Positions 33,340-41,541 of a stretch of 64,000 nt of DNA are shown here, in pieces. The stretch is from NCBI GenBank assembly GCA_020073265.1, contig JAIQFN010000018.1:1-64000 (forward strand). The letters run 5' to 3'. The stretch's first letter is position 1. Every line of letters starts with the position of its first letter. Source of the DNA: Terriglobia bacterium. Its GTDB lineage: Bacteria > Acidobacteriota > Terriglobia > Bryobacterales > Bryobacteraceae. The notes beneath the pieces were generated by a model. The model saw only the letters and a list, made by a program, of their open reading frames with translations, was not told the DNA's origin and made no database searches. Both the position numbers and the translations under genes were made by a program.

Positions 33340-34158
33340 TCAGAGACCCTGCGAGCGTCTGTATTTCTCAAAGATCTCGCCAACAATCTTGTGTCCAGTT
33401 TTGTTGGGAGATGCAAAGAAGAGGTAGTAGATAGTTGCGCCGATATCATTGAGGAATGGCAGGGGAGGTGGAACAAATTCAAAGCCTGCTACTTCTTTCA
33501 GACGCTTCCGATAAGCTTCTGCGATCTTGGCGTTCGAGTCTGCTAACTTCACTTGGGTGTCGGTTCCAAAAAGAGTAGTCTGCGAGGTGTAGATCACCGT
33601 CCGCCACGACTCGTCTCCCCAAAACCGATTCATTCGTTCAACTTGACTCGCCAGCGCTTTCTCCGGGTGATGCAGCAGAACGTTCATATTCATGTCCATC
33701 ACCATGAAGTTCAGAAATATTTCGGCCGACTTGAGTTCGCCCAGCGATTGCACAAGACCCCAATGAATATCAATGCCGTAAGGGTCAAGAAAGCAGAGTG
33801 CGCGCTTATAGTCTTGGCGTCGTGCACGAGGAAGAATATCGGGAACGACTTGGTTGCAGTCTCCCTCATGGACGTGAACATCCCTGCGATCGGGGGCGTA
33901 GCTGCGGAGCTGCGCGACTCTAGCAGGGTCTTTATCAATGAAGTGATATTCCTTGAACGGTGGCACAGTGTTTAGGGCGATCAACGGGCTGCCTTGAATA
34001 ACGTCTCCCGTGGCTCGCGACTCGTGCAGGCCGAATCCTGCAAACCCATCGATGTAGAGATGATAAAAGTTGTAGCCGGTTACGAGCTTCGAATAGGCAG
34101 GCAGGTAGTCCCGGATGATCGCGAGTTTGACCTCGGACCATAACCCAACGGGATCCAT
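33340..34158 (-). CDS. tcmP: three-Cys-motif partner protein TcmP
   Basis: TcmP proteins occur beside the three-Cys-motif protein and have a Rossmann-like methyltransferase-type fold. Signs are IDGFAGFGLHES (glycine-rich binding loop), KEYHFIDKDPARVAQLRSY (acidic residue after a beta strand), and RALCFLDPYG near the middle. From ATG 34158 the product is 272 residues; GTG 34185 gives nine more residues, and neither has a clear ribosome-binding site. The two genes abut without gap. Substrate is unknown; such pairs are often on mobile or defence-type islands. Confidence 0.83.
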   Translation of the reverse strand: MDPVGLWSEVKLAIIRDYLPAYSKLVTGYNFYHLYIDGFAGFGLHESRATGDVIQGSPLIALNTVPPFKEYHFIDKDPARVAQLRSYAPDRRDVHVHEGDCNQVVPDILPRARRQDYKRALCFLDPYGIDIHWGLVQSLGELKSAEIFLNFMVMDMNMNVLLHHPEKALASQVERMNRFWGDESWRTVIYTSQTTLFGTDTQVKLADSNAKIAEAYRKRLKEVAGFEFVPPPLPFLNDIGATIYYLFFASPNKTGHKIVGEIFEKYRRSQGL

Positions 34159-34231
34159 CTTAGCCGCCACGTATGTAGTCCCCACAACAAGACTTTATCG
34201 AAATATTCGAGCCATCAAGGGGCGATTGAAG

Positions 34232-34270
34232 CCATCGCCCGTTCCTCAGAGATCACCGCTCGGGCGATGG
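34232..34270. repeat. 10-bp inverted repeat between tcmP and pntB
   Basis: CCATCGCCCG at 34232-34241 and CGGGCGATGG at 34261-34270 form perfect 10-bp arms around a 19-bp loop. It lies upstream of tcmP and downstream of pntB, both on the minus strand, so it could terminate the pnt transcript. There is no clear T-run on the minus strand after it, which makes a classic terminator less certain. Confidence 0.4.
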
Positions 34271-34306
34271 GTGATTCTTAACAGCACGATCGTTCTGGTC
34301 TCCCAC

Positions 34307-35707
34307 TTACGCCGCGCGCGCGATGGCCGATAGTTCTTTCACCAGGCTCGACACGAAGGCCTTCGCGTCGCCGAACAACATGAGCGTGTTGGGCATGTAG
34401 TACAGGTCGTTGTCGATCCCGGCGAACCCGGGGTTCATACTGCGCTTGATCACCATCACGGTGCGGGCCTTGTAGGCCTGGATGATGGGCATCCCCGCGA
34501 TGGGACTTTTCGGATCCGTCTCGGCCACCGGATTGACGACGTCGTTGGCGCCGATGATGAGCGCCACGTCGACATTGGCCATTTCGGGATTGATGTCGTC
34601 CATCTCGCGCAGCTTGTCGTAGGGCACGTCCGCCTCCGCCAGCAGCACGTTCATGTGTCCGGGCATGCGGCCGGCCACCGGGTGGATGGCGAACTCGACA
34701 CTGACGCCGCGCTTGGTGAGCACGTCGAACATTTCACGCAGCTTGTGCTGGGCCTGCGCCACCGCCATGCCGTAGCCGGGGATCACGACGACGTTGCGCG
34801 CCGAGTCCAGGATCTGCGCGGCTTCTTCGGCGCTGGCCGAACGATAAGGCCGGGCTTCCGACGAGGCCACGGTGGTCTGGAGCTGGCCGAAAGCGCCAAA
34901 CAGCACGTTGCTGAACGAGCGGTTCATGGCGCGGCACATGATGATCGACAGAATAAAGCCCGACGAGCCGTCCAGTGCGCCCGCCACGATCAGCAGCTTG
35001 TTGTTGAGGACGAATCCCATGGCGCTGGCCGAAAGGCCCGCGTAGGAGTTGAGCAGCGCGATCACGGTGGGCATGTCGGCGCCGCCGATCGGGATGATTA
35101 GCAGAACGCCGAATGTCAGGGCCAGAACGGTGAAAACCGGAAACAACACGGTGCGCTCCGGCGAGATGATCAGCGCCAGCCCGATGCCCGCCGCCGCGGC
35201 GAAGACTCCCAGGTTGACGAAATTCTGTCCTTTATAAGTGATGGGCCGCTGCGGAAGCACCTCCTGGAGTTTTCCGAAGGCCATCATGCTGGCCGTGAAG
35301 GTCAAGAAGCCGAGCAGCGTCTCGATGATCAAGGCCGTCATCTCGACCGAGGTCAGCGCCGGGCCTTGGTTGATGCCTTTGTAGTACTCGGCGGTTCCGA
35401 TCAGCGCCGATGCCAGTGCGCCGCAAGCGTGCGAAAACGCGGTTCGCTGAGGAACGGCGGTCATCGGCATGATGTAGGCGATGGGAATACCCACGGCCGT
35501 GCCGAGCACAAACGCCACCAGGATCCACTGGTATTGGACTACTTCAAACCGAAGCAGTGTGCCGACCACGGCCAGCAGCATGCCGATCTCGCCGACGATG
35601 ACGCCCCGCCGCGCCGTGGCGGGCGAGTTCAACCACTTGATGGCCAGGATGAACCCGATGGCCGCCAGCATGTAAAGAAGCGGAAGAATCGTTTCGTCCA
35701 GTTTCAT
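34307..35707 (-). CDS. pntB: NAD(P) transhydrogenase subunit beta
   Basis: PntB carries the NADP(H)-binding domain III and part of the membrane domain that couples hydride transfer from NADH to NADP+ with proton entry. The 466-residue product has nine or so helices up to about residue 270 and a C-terminal domain with VVVIPGYGMAVAQAQH, HPVAGRMPGHMNVLLAEA and VALIIGANDVVNPVAETD, all highly conserved in PntB. ATG 35707 overlaps the end of pntAB by 4 nt (ATGA), so the frame extending to 35977 is not used. Last gene of the pnt operon. Confidence 0.95.
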   Translation of the reverse strand: MKLDETILPLLYMLAAIGFILAIKWLNSPATARRGVIVGEIGMLLAVVGTLLRFEVVQYQWILVAFVLGTAVGIPIAYIMPMTAVPQRTAFSHACGALASALIGTAEYYKGINQGPALTSVEMTALIIETLLGFLTFTASMMAFGKLQEVLPQRPITYKGQNFVNLGVFAAAAGIGLALIISPERTVLFPVFTVLALTFGVLLIIPIGGADMPTVIALLNSYAGLSASAMGFVLNNKLLIVAGALDGSSGFILSIIMCRAMNRSFSNVLFGAFGQLQTTVASSEARPYRSASAEEAAQILDSARNVVVIPGYGMAVAQAQHKLREMFDVLTKRGVSVEFAIHPVAGRMPGHMNVLLAEADVPYDKLREMDDINPEMANVDVALIIGANDVVNPVAETDPKSPIAGMPIIQAYKARTVMVIKRSMNPGFAGIDNDLYYMPNTLMLFGDAKAFVSSLVKELSAIARAA

Positions 35708-36000
35708 TTCTTTGCAGGCTCCCGTTTCTTGAACATCTTGAGCATGCGGTCGGTAATCAGGTAACCGCTGACCACGTTGAGGACCGCGAGGAACACCGCC
35801 GAGAAACCCAGGATGCGCGAAAGCGTGCTGGCTTCCTTCTCGCCCGTAAGCAGGATGGCTCCGACCACGGTGATGGCCGAGATCGCGTTGGTCAACGACA
35901 TCAGCGGCGTGTGCAGCATCGGAGACACACCGCGAATGAGCTGAAAGCCTAAGAAGGCGGCCAGCATGAATACCCACAGGTCAAATTCATAAGCTCCCAT
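35704..36000 (-). CDS. pntAB: NAD(P) transhydrogenase subunit alpha, part 2 (membrane part)
   Basis: In bacteria with a split transhydrogenase, the alpha chain is two proteins and this 98-residue one provides the first membrane helices. Three hydrophobic helices are visible (WVFMLAAFLGFQLIRGV, then AISAITVVGAILL and FSAVFLAVLNVVSGY), with the conserved TPLMSLTNAISAI segment. It starts 4 nt after pntAA and overlaps pntB by 4 nt. Confidence 0.95.
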   Translation of the reverse strand: MGAYEFDLWVFMLAAFLGFQLIRGVSPMLHTPLMSLTNAISAITVVGAILLTGEKEASTLSRILGFSAVFLAVLNVVSGYLITDRMLKMFKKREPAKK

Positions 36001-36004
36001 TGCG

Positions 36005-37186
36005 TTACCTTCCTTCCCCGGCTCGCACCGGAGCGAGACCCAACCGTTCGATCACGCGTGCGTTGACGACTTCCTTGCCGGAGGTGACCAGCGTCTCGCG
36101 AATGATCTCGTCTTCCCGGTTGATGGTCAGCTCGCCGTTCTTCACCATGAGCTTGAGGAGCGACACCACGTTCGAGGAGTACATCTGGCTGGCGTGATAG
36201 GGCACCGTCGATGCAAGATTGAGCGGCCCCAGGATGTTGACGCCGTTGTGGACGATGGTCTGGCCCGGATGCGTGAGCTCGCAGTTGCCTCCTCGCTCGG
36301 CCGCGATGTCCACGATGACCGATCCGGGTTGCAGGGCTTTCACCATCTCCGCCGTCAGCAGAATGGGCGCCTTCTGGCCGGGAACAGCGGCGGTGGTGAT
36401 CACCACGTCCTGCTCGCGCAGCACCTCGGTGAGCAGCTCGCGCTGGCGGCGATAGAATTCTTCGCCCATGGCCTTGGCGTATCCGCCCTTGTCTTCGGCG
36501 CCGCCGGCCTCGATATTCAGCACCACGAATTTCGCGCCCAGGCTCTCGATTTGTTCCTTGACCGCGCTGCGGATGTCATAGGCGGAGACCACGGCGCCCA
36601 GCCGCCGCGCGCTGGCGATCGCCTGCAGACCCGCCACGCCCGCGCCCAGGATGAACACCCTGGCGGCGGTGACTGTTCCGGCGGCGGTCATGAGCATGGG
36701 AAACATTTTGGGCAGCGTGGTGGCGGCCAGCAGGACGGCGCGGTAGCCGGCGATGGTGGCCATCGACGACAGCGCGTCCATGCTCTGTGCGCGCGTGATT
36801 CGCGGTACCAGCTCCATCGCGAAGAACGACACGCCGGCGCGAGCCAGGTCCGGAACTTCGCGCGCGGCGGTGAGCGGTTCGCCGAAGCCAATCAGGATTT
36901 GCCCCGAGCGGAGCAGGCTCAGGTCGCTGCGACCCGCGTCGGGATTGGCGCCCAGCGTCCGAACCTGAGCGATGATGTCGGACTGTCCGAATACCTCGGA
37001 GCGGCTGGCCAGCCGAGCGCCTCGCGCCGCATACAGCTCGTCCGGGAAGCCAGCCTCGGTACCGGCCGATTGCTCGACCACCACGCTGGCGCCCAGTTTG
37101 CTCAACGCCTCGCAGGCGCGCGGAATCAGCGCAACGCGCCGCTCACCGGGGAAGCTTTCCCGCGGTACTCCTATGGTCACAGGCAA
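36005..37186 (-). CDS. pntAA: NAD(P) transhydrogenase subunit alpha, part 1 (NAD domain)
   Basis: PntAA is the soluble NAD(H)-binding domain I of the proton-translocating transhydrogenase. The 393-residue product starts with the typical IGVPRESFPGERRVALIP, has the Rossmann loop GAGVAGLQAIASARRLGA with DIR shortly after, and the RQRELL...VITTAAVPGQKAPIL segment of the mobile loop region. It heads the pntAA-pntAB-pntB operon, which adjusts NADPH supply. The divergent neighbour starts about 225 nt away. Confidence 0.95.
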   Translation of the reverse strand: MPVTIGVPRESFPGERRVALIPRACEALSKLGASVVVEQSAGTEAGFPDELYAARGARLASRSEVFGQSDIIAQVRTLGANPDAGRSDLSLLRSGQILIGFGEPLTAAREVPDLARAGVSFFAMELVPRITRAQSMDALSSMATIAGYRAVLLAATTLPKMFPMLMTAAGTVTAARVFILGAGVAGLQAIASARRLGAVVSAYDIRSAVKEQIESLGAKFVVLNIEAGGAEDKGGYAKAMGEEFYRRQRELLTEVLREQDVVITTAAVPGQKAPILLTAEMVKALQPGSVIVDIAAERGGNCELTHPGQTIVHNGVNILGPLNLASTVPYHASQMYSSNVVSLLKLMVKNGELTINREDEIIRETLVTSGKEVVNARVIERLGLAPVRAGEGR

Positions 37187-37411
37187 AGCGCTACCTCCAT
37201 ATGGAAGGTCGTTCGGAAACTCGTGTATGCCGCCTCACGACGAGCCGTCAAGGCATCCGGGAGCAGACAGATTTCCTAATAGCCCTGTTAGAGATCATAC
37301 TCTCAATTCGGGGAGCTTGCCGACCAGCCACGGCCTGCGGCCCCGAAGCTAAATGCTCGCGAGACTTTGCACAAGTAATCGATGTACCATATTACGACTT
37401 GGACTCTCCGT

Positions 37412-38650
37412 ATGCGGCTGCTGCTTTTTGTGGAGACCGTTACTCTCGTTGCGGGAGGGTGGTCCGTTCTCGGCGCCAGCGTCGTTTTTGAAAAGGACGT
37501 CAAACCGATCCTGCGCAAACGCTGCTACGGATGCCACGGTCCCGAGCAGCAGATGGGGTCGTTCCGGTTGGATCGGCGCGAGCGAGCCATGGTGGCGGGA
37601 CGCGGCGAGCCGGCCATCGTGCCCGGATTCTCGGTGCAGAGCCTCATGTACCGGCGCATCAGCGGAAACAGCATGGGGCCTCAAATGCCGCTTACCGGAC
37701 CGCTGAGCGCCGAGGAGATCGCGACCATCAAGGCCTGGATCGACCAAGGGGCCAAGTGGCCCGACGAGCCGACGCCGCAACCAGCCTGGCAGGCAGAACC
37801 GCGGCTCGACCGTCTCTTTGAACAGTTCCGGCAGGGCAACTTTTCGAAGCTGCGCGCGGCGGTGGTGGCCGACCCTGCGCTGGCGAAAGCAAGAAACGGA
37901 AAAGGCGCAACGCTGTTGATGCAAGCGGCGGTTTATGGACGCGCCGACGACGTCCGCTGGTTGCTCGCCCAGGGAGCCGATCCCAATGTGGCTGATGCCG
38001 CTGGGGGAACGCCTCTGATGCTGGCTCTTGAAGACGCCGCAAAAGTGCGCGCGTTGCTGGAAGGCGGAGCCAATGTGAATGCCCGATCCGGGGATGGGCA
38101 GACCGCGATGCTGATCGCGCTCGAAGAGGCTTGCGGAGCCGACGTTGTGAAATTGCTGCTGGAGCATGGCGCCAAGGCGACGCCGGACGACGGCACGGAC
38201 CCGCTGGTGATGGCGGCGCGCAACGGCGATCCGGAAACGATGAAGCTGCTCGCCAGGGCGCGCGATGGCAAGTATCCAGCCGGTGCGCTAACCGGCGCGG
38301 CGTTCATGGATTGCATGGCCTGCGTCGAGCTGGTGCTCGAACAAGGCGTCAGCAAAACGCTCGCCAGCAACGCGCTGCAGGTTGCGGCCACCACCGGCCG
38401 AATCGCAGTGCTGAAGATGCTGCTGGCGGCCGGCGCCGACGCCAATGTCACCGACGCCAACGGCACTTCGGCTCTCATGCGGGCGGCTTACTCGGACTAC
38501 GCCGAGGTGGATCGCGTGAAGCTTCTGCTCGAGCACGGCGCGGACATCAATGCGCGCGACGCCAACGCGGACACGGCGCTGCGGATCGCCAGGCGTAAAG
38601 GCGACACGAAGGTGGTGGCGCTGCTCGTCGCCGCCGGGGCTAAGGAATAG
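37412..38650 (+). CDS. secreted planctomycete-type cytochrome fused to ankyrin repeats
   Basis: The product is 412 residues. After a signal peptide, VVFEKDVKPILRKRCYGCH contains a CxxCH haem-binding motif in the PSCyt1-type layout, followed by FRLDRRERAMVAG. From about residue 135 to the end the sequence is ankyrin repeats, for example GATLLMQAAVYGRADDVRWLLAQGADPN and GTSALMRAAYSDYAEV. Such a cytochrome plus protein-binding repeats in one secreted chain is typical of Acidobacteriota and Planctomycetota. ATG 37412 (signal peptide) is preferred to 37382. Followed after 3 nt by another haem-motif protein. Confidence 0.85.
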   Translation: MRLLLFVETVTLVAGGWSVLGASVVFEKDVKPILRKRCYGCHGPEQQMGSFRLDRRERAMVAGRGEPAIVPGFSVQSLMYRRISGNSMGPQMPLTGPLSAEEIATIKAWIDQGAKWPDEPTPQPAWQAEPRLDRLFEQFRQGNFSKLRAAVVADPALAKARNGKGATLLMQAAVYGRADDVRWLLAQGADPNVADAAGGTPLMLALEDAAKVRALLEGGANVNARSGDGQTAMLIALEEACGADVVKLLLEHGAKATPDDGTDPLVMAARNGDPETMKLLARARDGKYPAGALTGAAFMDCMACVELVLEQGVSKTLASNALQVAATTGRIAVLKMLLAAGADANVTDANGTSALMRAAYSDYAEVDRVKLLLEHGADINARDANADTALRIARRKGDTKVVALLVAAGAKE

Positions 38651-38653
38651 AGT

Positions 38654-39664
38654 ATGCGTTCGGTATCGCTGGCAATCTTGTTTGCGAGCTTGGCCCACGC
38701 GGGCGCGGTGGATCGCGGTGCGGTGCGCGCGGCGGTCGAAAAAGCGCTTCCGCTGCTGCAGAAAACCAGCCCGATTTTCTGGGAGAACACCGGGTGCGTT
38801 TCGTGTCACCAGGTTACGCTGCCGACCATGGCCGTGGCCGTCGCGCGGCAGCATGGCTTCGCCGTGAACGGCGCCGCCGAGAAGCAGGTGGTGAAGCTGA
38901 CGGCCGACTACATCGGCGTCAGGAGCGAGCGAATTCTCCAGGGACTCACGCCGCCCGGCGCCGAGGACACTCTGAGCTACGTCGTGTTTGGCTTGGCGAT
39001 GGAAGGCTTTCCGGCCAACGCCGCCACCGACGCCAGCGCGCGCTATCTGAAGATTCGTCAAGCCGAGGACGGCCGCTGGAAGATCCGCGCGCATCGTCCG
39101 CCGCTCGAGTCCAGTGCGATTTCCCTCACCGCCGTGACGATCCGGGTATTGCAGGCCTACGCTCCGCCGGCGCAGCGGGATCAATATGCGAACAGCATCG
39201 CCCAGGCGGCGCGCTGGCTGGCCGCGGCCGAGGCCCGCAATACCGAGGAGTCCACGCTGAAGGTTCTGGGACTGGCGTGGGCCAACGCATCTGCGGATCT
39301 GATCGCTCAGGCTGCCGGCGCCGTGGCCAAGGCGCAACGCGCGGACGGCGGTTGGTCGCAGTTGCCGACGCTCCCGAGCGACGCCTACGCGACCGGTCAG
39401 GCCCTGGTGGCGCTCGAAGCGTCCGGCATCAAGACCACCGACGCCATCTACGAGCGCGGCGTCCGGTTCTTGCTGAGGACGCAGTTGGCCGACGGATCAT
39501 GGTTCGTCAAGAGCCGCTCGGAGGCTTTCCAACCTTACTTCGAGAGCGGCTTCCCGCACGGGCGCGATCAATGGATCTCGGCCGCCGGGAGCAGTTGGGC
39601 CGTCGCTGCGCTGGCGCTCACGCAGCCGGCCATCGGCCAGCAAGCCTCGGTCGGCGGCAACTAG
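38654..39664 (+). CDS. secreted squalene-cyclase/prenyltransferase-type repeat protein with one haem motif
   Basis: The 336-residue product has a short signal peptide (SLAILFASLAHAG), a CVSCH haem motif at about 48-52, and then alpha-alpha toroid repeats with the QxxDGxW pattern (RQAEDGRWKI, KAQRADGGWSQL, RTQLADGSWFV). Similar toroids bind terpenoid substrates or complement-like partners, but here no catalytic DxDD motif is seen. It is 3 nt from the cytochrome-ankyrin gene, so the two are co-transcribed and may form an exported redox complex. Function unknown. Confidence 0.78.
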   Translation: MRSVSLAILFASLAHAGAVDRGAVRAAVEKALPLLQKTSPIFWENTGCVSCHQVTLPTMAVAVARQHGFAVNGAAEKQVVKLTADYIGVRSERILQGLTPPGAEDTLSYVVFGLAMEGFPANAATDASARYLKIRQAEDGRWKIRAHRPPLESSAISLTAVTIRVLQAYAPPAQRDQYANSIAQAARWLAAAEARNTEESTLKVLGLAWANASADLIAQAAGAVAKAQRADGGWSQLPTLPSDAYATGQALVALEASGIKTTDAIYERGVRFLLRTQLADGSWFVKSRSEAFQPYFESGFPHGRDQWISAAGSSWAVAALALTQPAIGQQASVGGN

Positions 39665-39717
39665 CGGCGCCACGATGAGATAGGTGCGGTGGCCGGTCTT
39701 CAATGCCATATTGGAAA

Positions 39718-39978
39718 ATGGTACCTGTGAAGACGACCGTGGAAATTCCCGAGGCGCTGTTTCGTCAGGCCAAGGCTTCAGCGGCCCAACGCGGCATCTC
39801 GCTGAAAGATCTTTTCGCCGAGGCCCTACGCGAAAAGCTGCGAAGAAAGCCTGAAGGGGACCCGCGTGAGCAGCCCTGGATGCGCGCATTCGGCGGCCTA
39901 CGGAAGCTTCGCGCAGAAACCAAGCGTGTGAATCGGATTGTGCACCAGACGTTTGAAGAGATTGATGAGGATCAGTAA
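39718..39978 (+). CDS. VapB-type ribbon-helix-helix antitoxin
   Basis: The 86-residue product has an N-terminal ribbon-helix-helix (VKTTVEIPEALFRQAKASAAQRG, then SLKDLFAEALREKL), the DNA-binding part of CopG/VapB-type antitoxins, and an acidic tail (HQTFEEIDEDQ) for toxin binding. ATG 39718 is used; GTG 39727 would also give a full RHH. It overlaps the toxin-like gene by 14 nt. The partner toxin seems truncated, so the module may no longer function. Confidence 0.72.
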   Translation: MVPVKTTVEIPEALFRQAKASAAQRGISLKDLFAEALREKLRRKPEGDPREQPWMRAFGGLRKLRAETKRVNRIVHQTFEEIDEDQ

Positions 39979-40306
39979 ACTGAGGCGCGCGATTCGAGAC
40001 GAGCAGGATTTGGCCTTGCCCGTCATCGCCCTAGCCGAATTCCTGTATGGGATTGGTCAATCCCGTTGGCGGACGGCTTATGAGGGGTGGCTAGATGCCA
40101 ATGCCTCGTTGTTTATCATTCTCACGGTGGAACGCGAGACCGCGAGATACTATGCCGAGATCCGACATGAGCTGAAGACCGCCGGGACGCCCATTCCGAC
40201 CAACGATCTTTGGATCGCCGCTTTCGCCCGCGAGCATCACTTGCCGATACTGAGCCGTGACGCGCATTTTCGAGCTGTGCGGAACCTGCACCAACTGACT
40301 TGGTAG
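39965..40306 (+). pseudogene. PIN-domain (VapC-type) toxin lacking its N-terminus
   Basis: VapC toxins are PIN-domain RNases with four acidic residues around a metal site. The readable part carries the second, third and fourth acids (E in LAEFLYGI, D in PTNDLWIAA, D in LSRDAHF), but the first Asp normally found in an LDTN/VDT-type strand at the very start of the protein is absent: the sequence begins MRISKLRRAIRDEQDL, which would correspond to about residue 25 of a normal VapC. About 75 nt were probably lost between the antitoxin stop and here. The product should lack RNase activity, or use another start I cannot see. Confidence 0.55.
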
Positions 40307-40313
40307 CGCTGGT

Positions 40314-41462
40314 TTATCTTTCGCCGGCCACTTGAGATTCCACCTGCCGGATGGCTTTCGCGAACTCGCCCGCGCTGTGGATCGCGAATGTCCTGCCGTG
40401 AACCCGCTTGATGGCGGACTCGATGGAGTCCGAAAATTCCGCCGCCGGCCTGGTGAACGGCTTGTACTGAAAATAGAAAAAGCGCGGCGCGATTCCGGTG
40501 CGTTCCTCCAACATGGTTTTGGGGAGTTTATCCAAGTAGCGCGTCGGCGGACCCAGAAAGATCACGACATCGGATGGATCGCGGGCGCTCAGTTCCTGAT
40601 TCATCAGATCCGCCAGCAGGTCGATGTGCCCGCGCTGGTTCTTGAGTACGCTGTAGTCCACCAGTTGCAACTGCAGTCCGTTCATGGATTGCCCGGCTTG
40701 CGGGAACGCCTCCGGCGTGAACGAATCCTGCCGGAACAGTTCCCTCTGCTGGTCGAGATTGAAAATCACCAGCCGGACCGATCGCGCCGGCAGGCTCTCC
40801 AGCAGCGACGCCAGAGATCCCAACAGCATCAGACGATCCTGCGCATGGAACCTGGTGTTGCGCGGAAACAGCGGAGCCGCGTGCATGAGAACCGTGAGCC
40901 GGCGCAGCGTGGGCCTGTCCGCGGTCTTGTCCAGCAGCGACCAGCGCCGGAAAAAGACCTGGGCCACGCTGCCGGCCGTCATTCCCGGCGTGATCCCGCG
41001 CTCGCTGTCACTCAATTTGGCTTCCATGGTCCAGTGCTTTCGGCAGATGCGGCTGGCGTCATCGTAGAGTAGAAAGTCCACCGAGTAACGGCCTTCACCC
41101 ACCCAATAAAAGCCTCCCCACTCCACCACACGCTTGGTCTTGGGCACGTTCGGCAAACCGATTTCGGCGCCCAGATAGGAAGGTTGCGCGCCGCCTTCCG
41201 GGCGCACGCGCGTGACGATGCTCCAGCGGTGACCCGGGCCGCGAAACTGCTCCATGGGAACGCGGAACACGTAACCGGTCTGGAAGCGGAAGCTGAAGTT
41301 CAGCCCGGGCGGAATCGGGCTGACCTCGCAGCGCAGGATTTTTTCGCGCCTATCCGGCTCGAAGTATGGGGCGATGTGGGCGGCGTCAGACGGATCGATC
41401 AGCGCCTGCCCGAAGGCCGAGGCTAACGTAGCCAGGAATCCCGCCGCGAAAATCACCCGCAT
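40314..41462 (-). CDS. secreted acidobacterial hypothetical protein
   Basis: The 382-residue product has a signal peptide (VIFAAGFLATLASAFGQ) and about 360 residues without a recognised catalytic motif. The middle has beta-strand-rich segments (FSFRFQTGYVFRVP, GGFYWVGEGRYSVDFLLYD) and the last 200 residues alternate helix and strand with VRLVIFNLDQQR and PSDVVIFLGPPTRYL, giving a von Willebrand A-like outline but without a clear MIDAS DxSxS. I recall similar proteins from Solibacter-type genomes. It ends close to the convergent PIN remnant. Function unknown. Confidence 0.7.
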   Translation of the reverse strand: MRVIFAAGFLATLASAFGQALIDPSDAAHIAPYFEPDRREKILRCEVSPIPPGLNFSFRFQTGYVFRVPMEQFRGPGHRWSIVTRVRPEGGAQPSYLGAEIGLPNVPKTKRVVEWGGFYWVGEGRYSVDFLLYDDASRICRKHWTMEAKLSDSERGITPGMTAGSVAQVFFRRWSLLDKTADRPTLRRLTVLMHAAPLFPRNTRFHAQDRLMLLGSLASLLESLPARSVRLVIFNLDQQRELFRQDSFTPEAFPQAGQSMNGLQLQLVDYSVLKNQRGHIDLLADLMNQELSARDPSDVVIFLGPPTRYLDKLPKTMLEERTGIAPRFFYFQYKPFTRPAAEFSDSIESAIKRVHGRTFAIHSAGEFAKAIRQVESQVAGER

Positions 41463-41541
41463 TGCTTCTATTATCGCGATGCTCGCGGCCCGCGTCTGTG
41501 CACCGCTTGCCCGTTCGACTTTGTGCTAGCGTGACTGGTGA

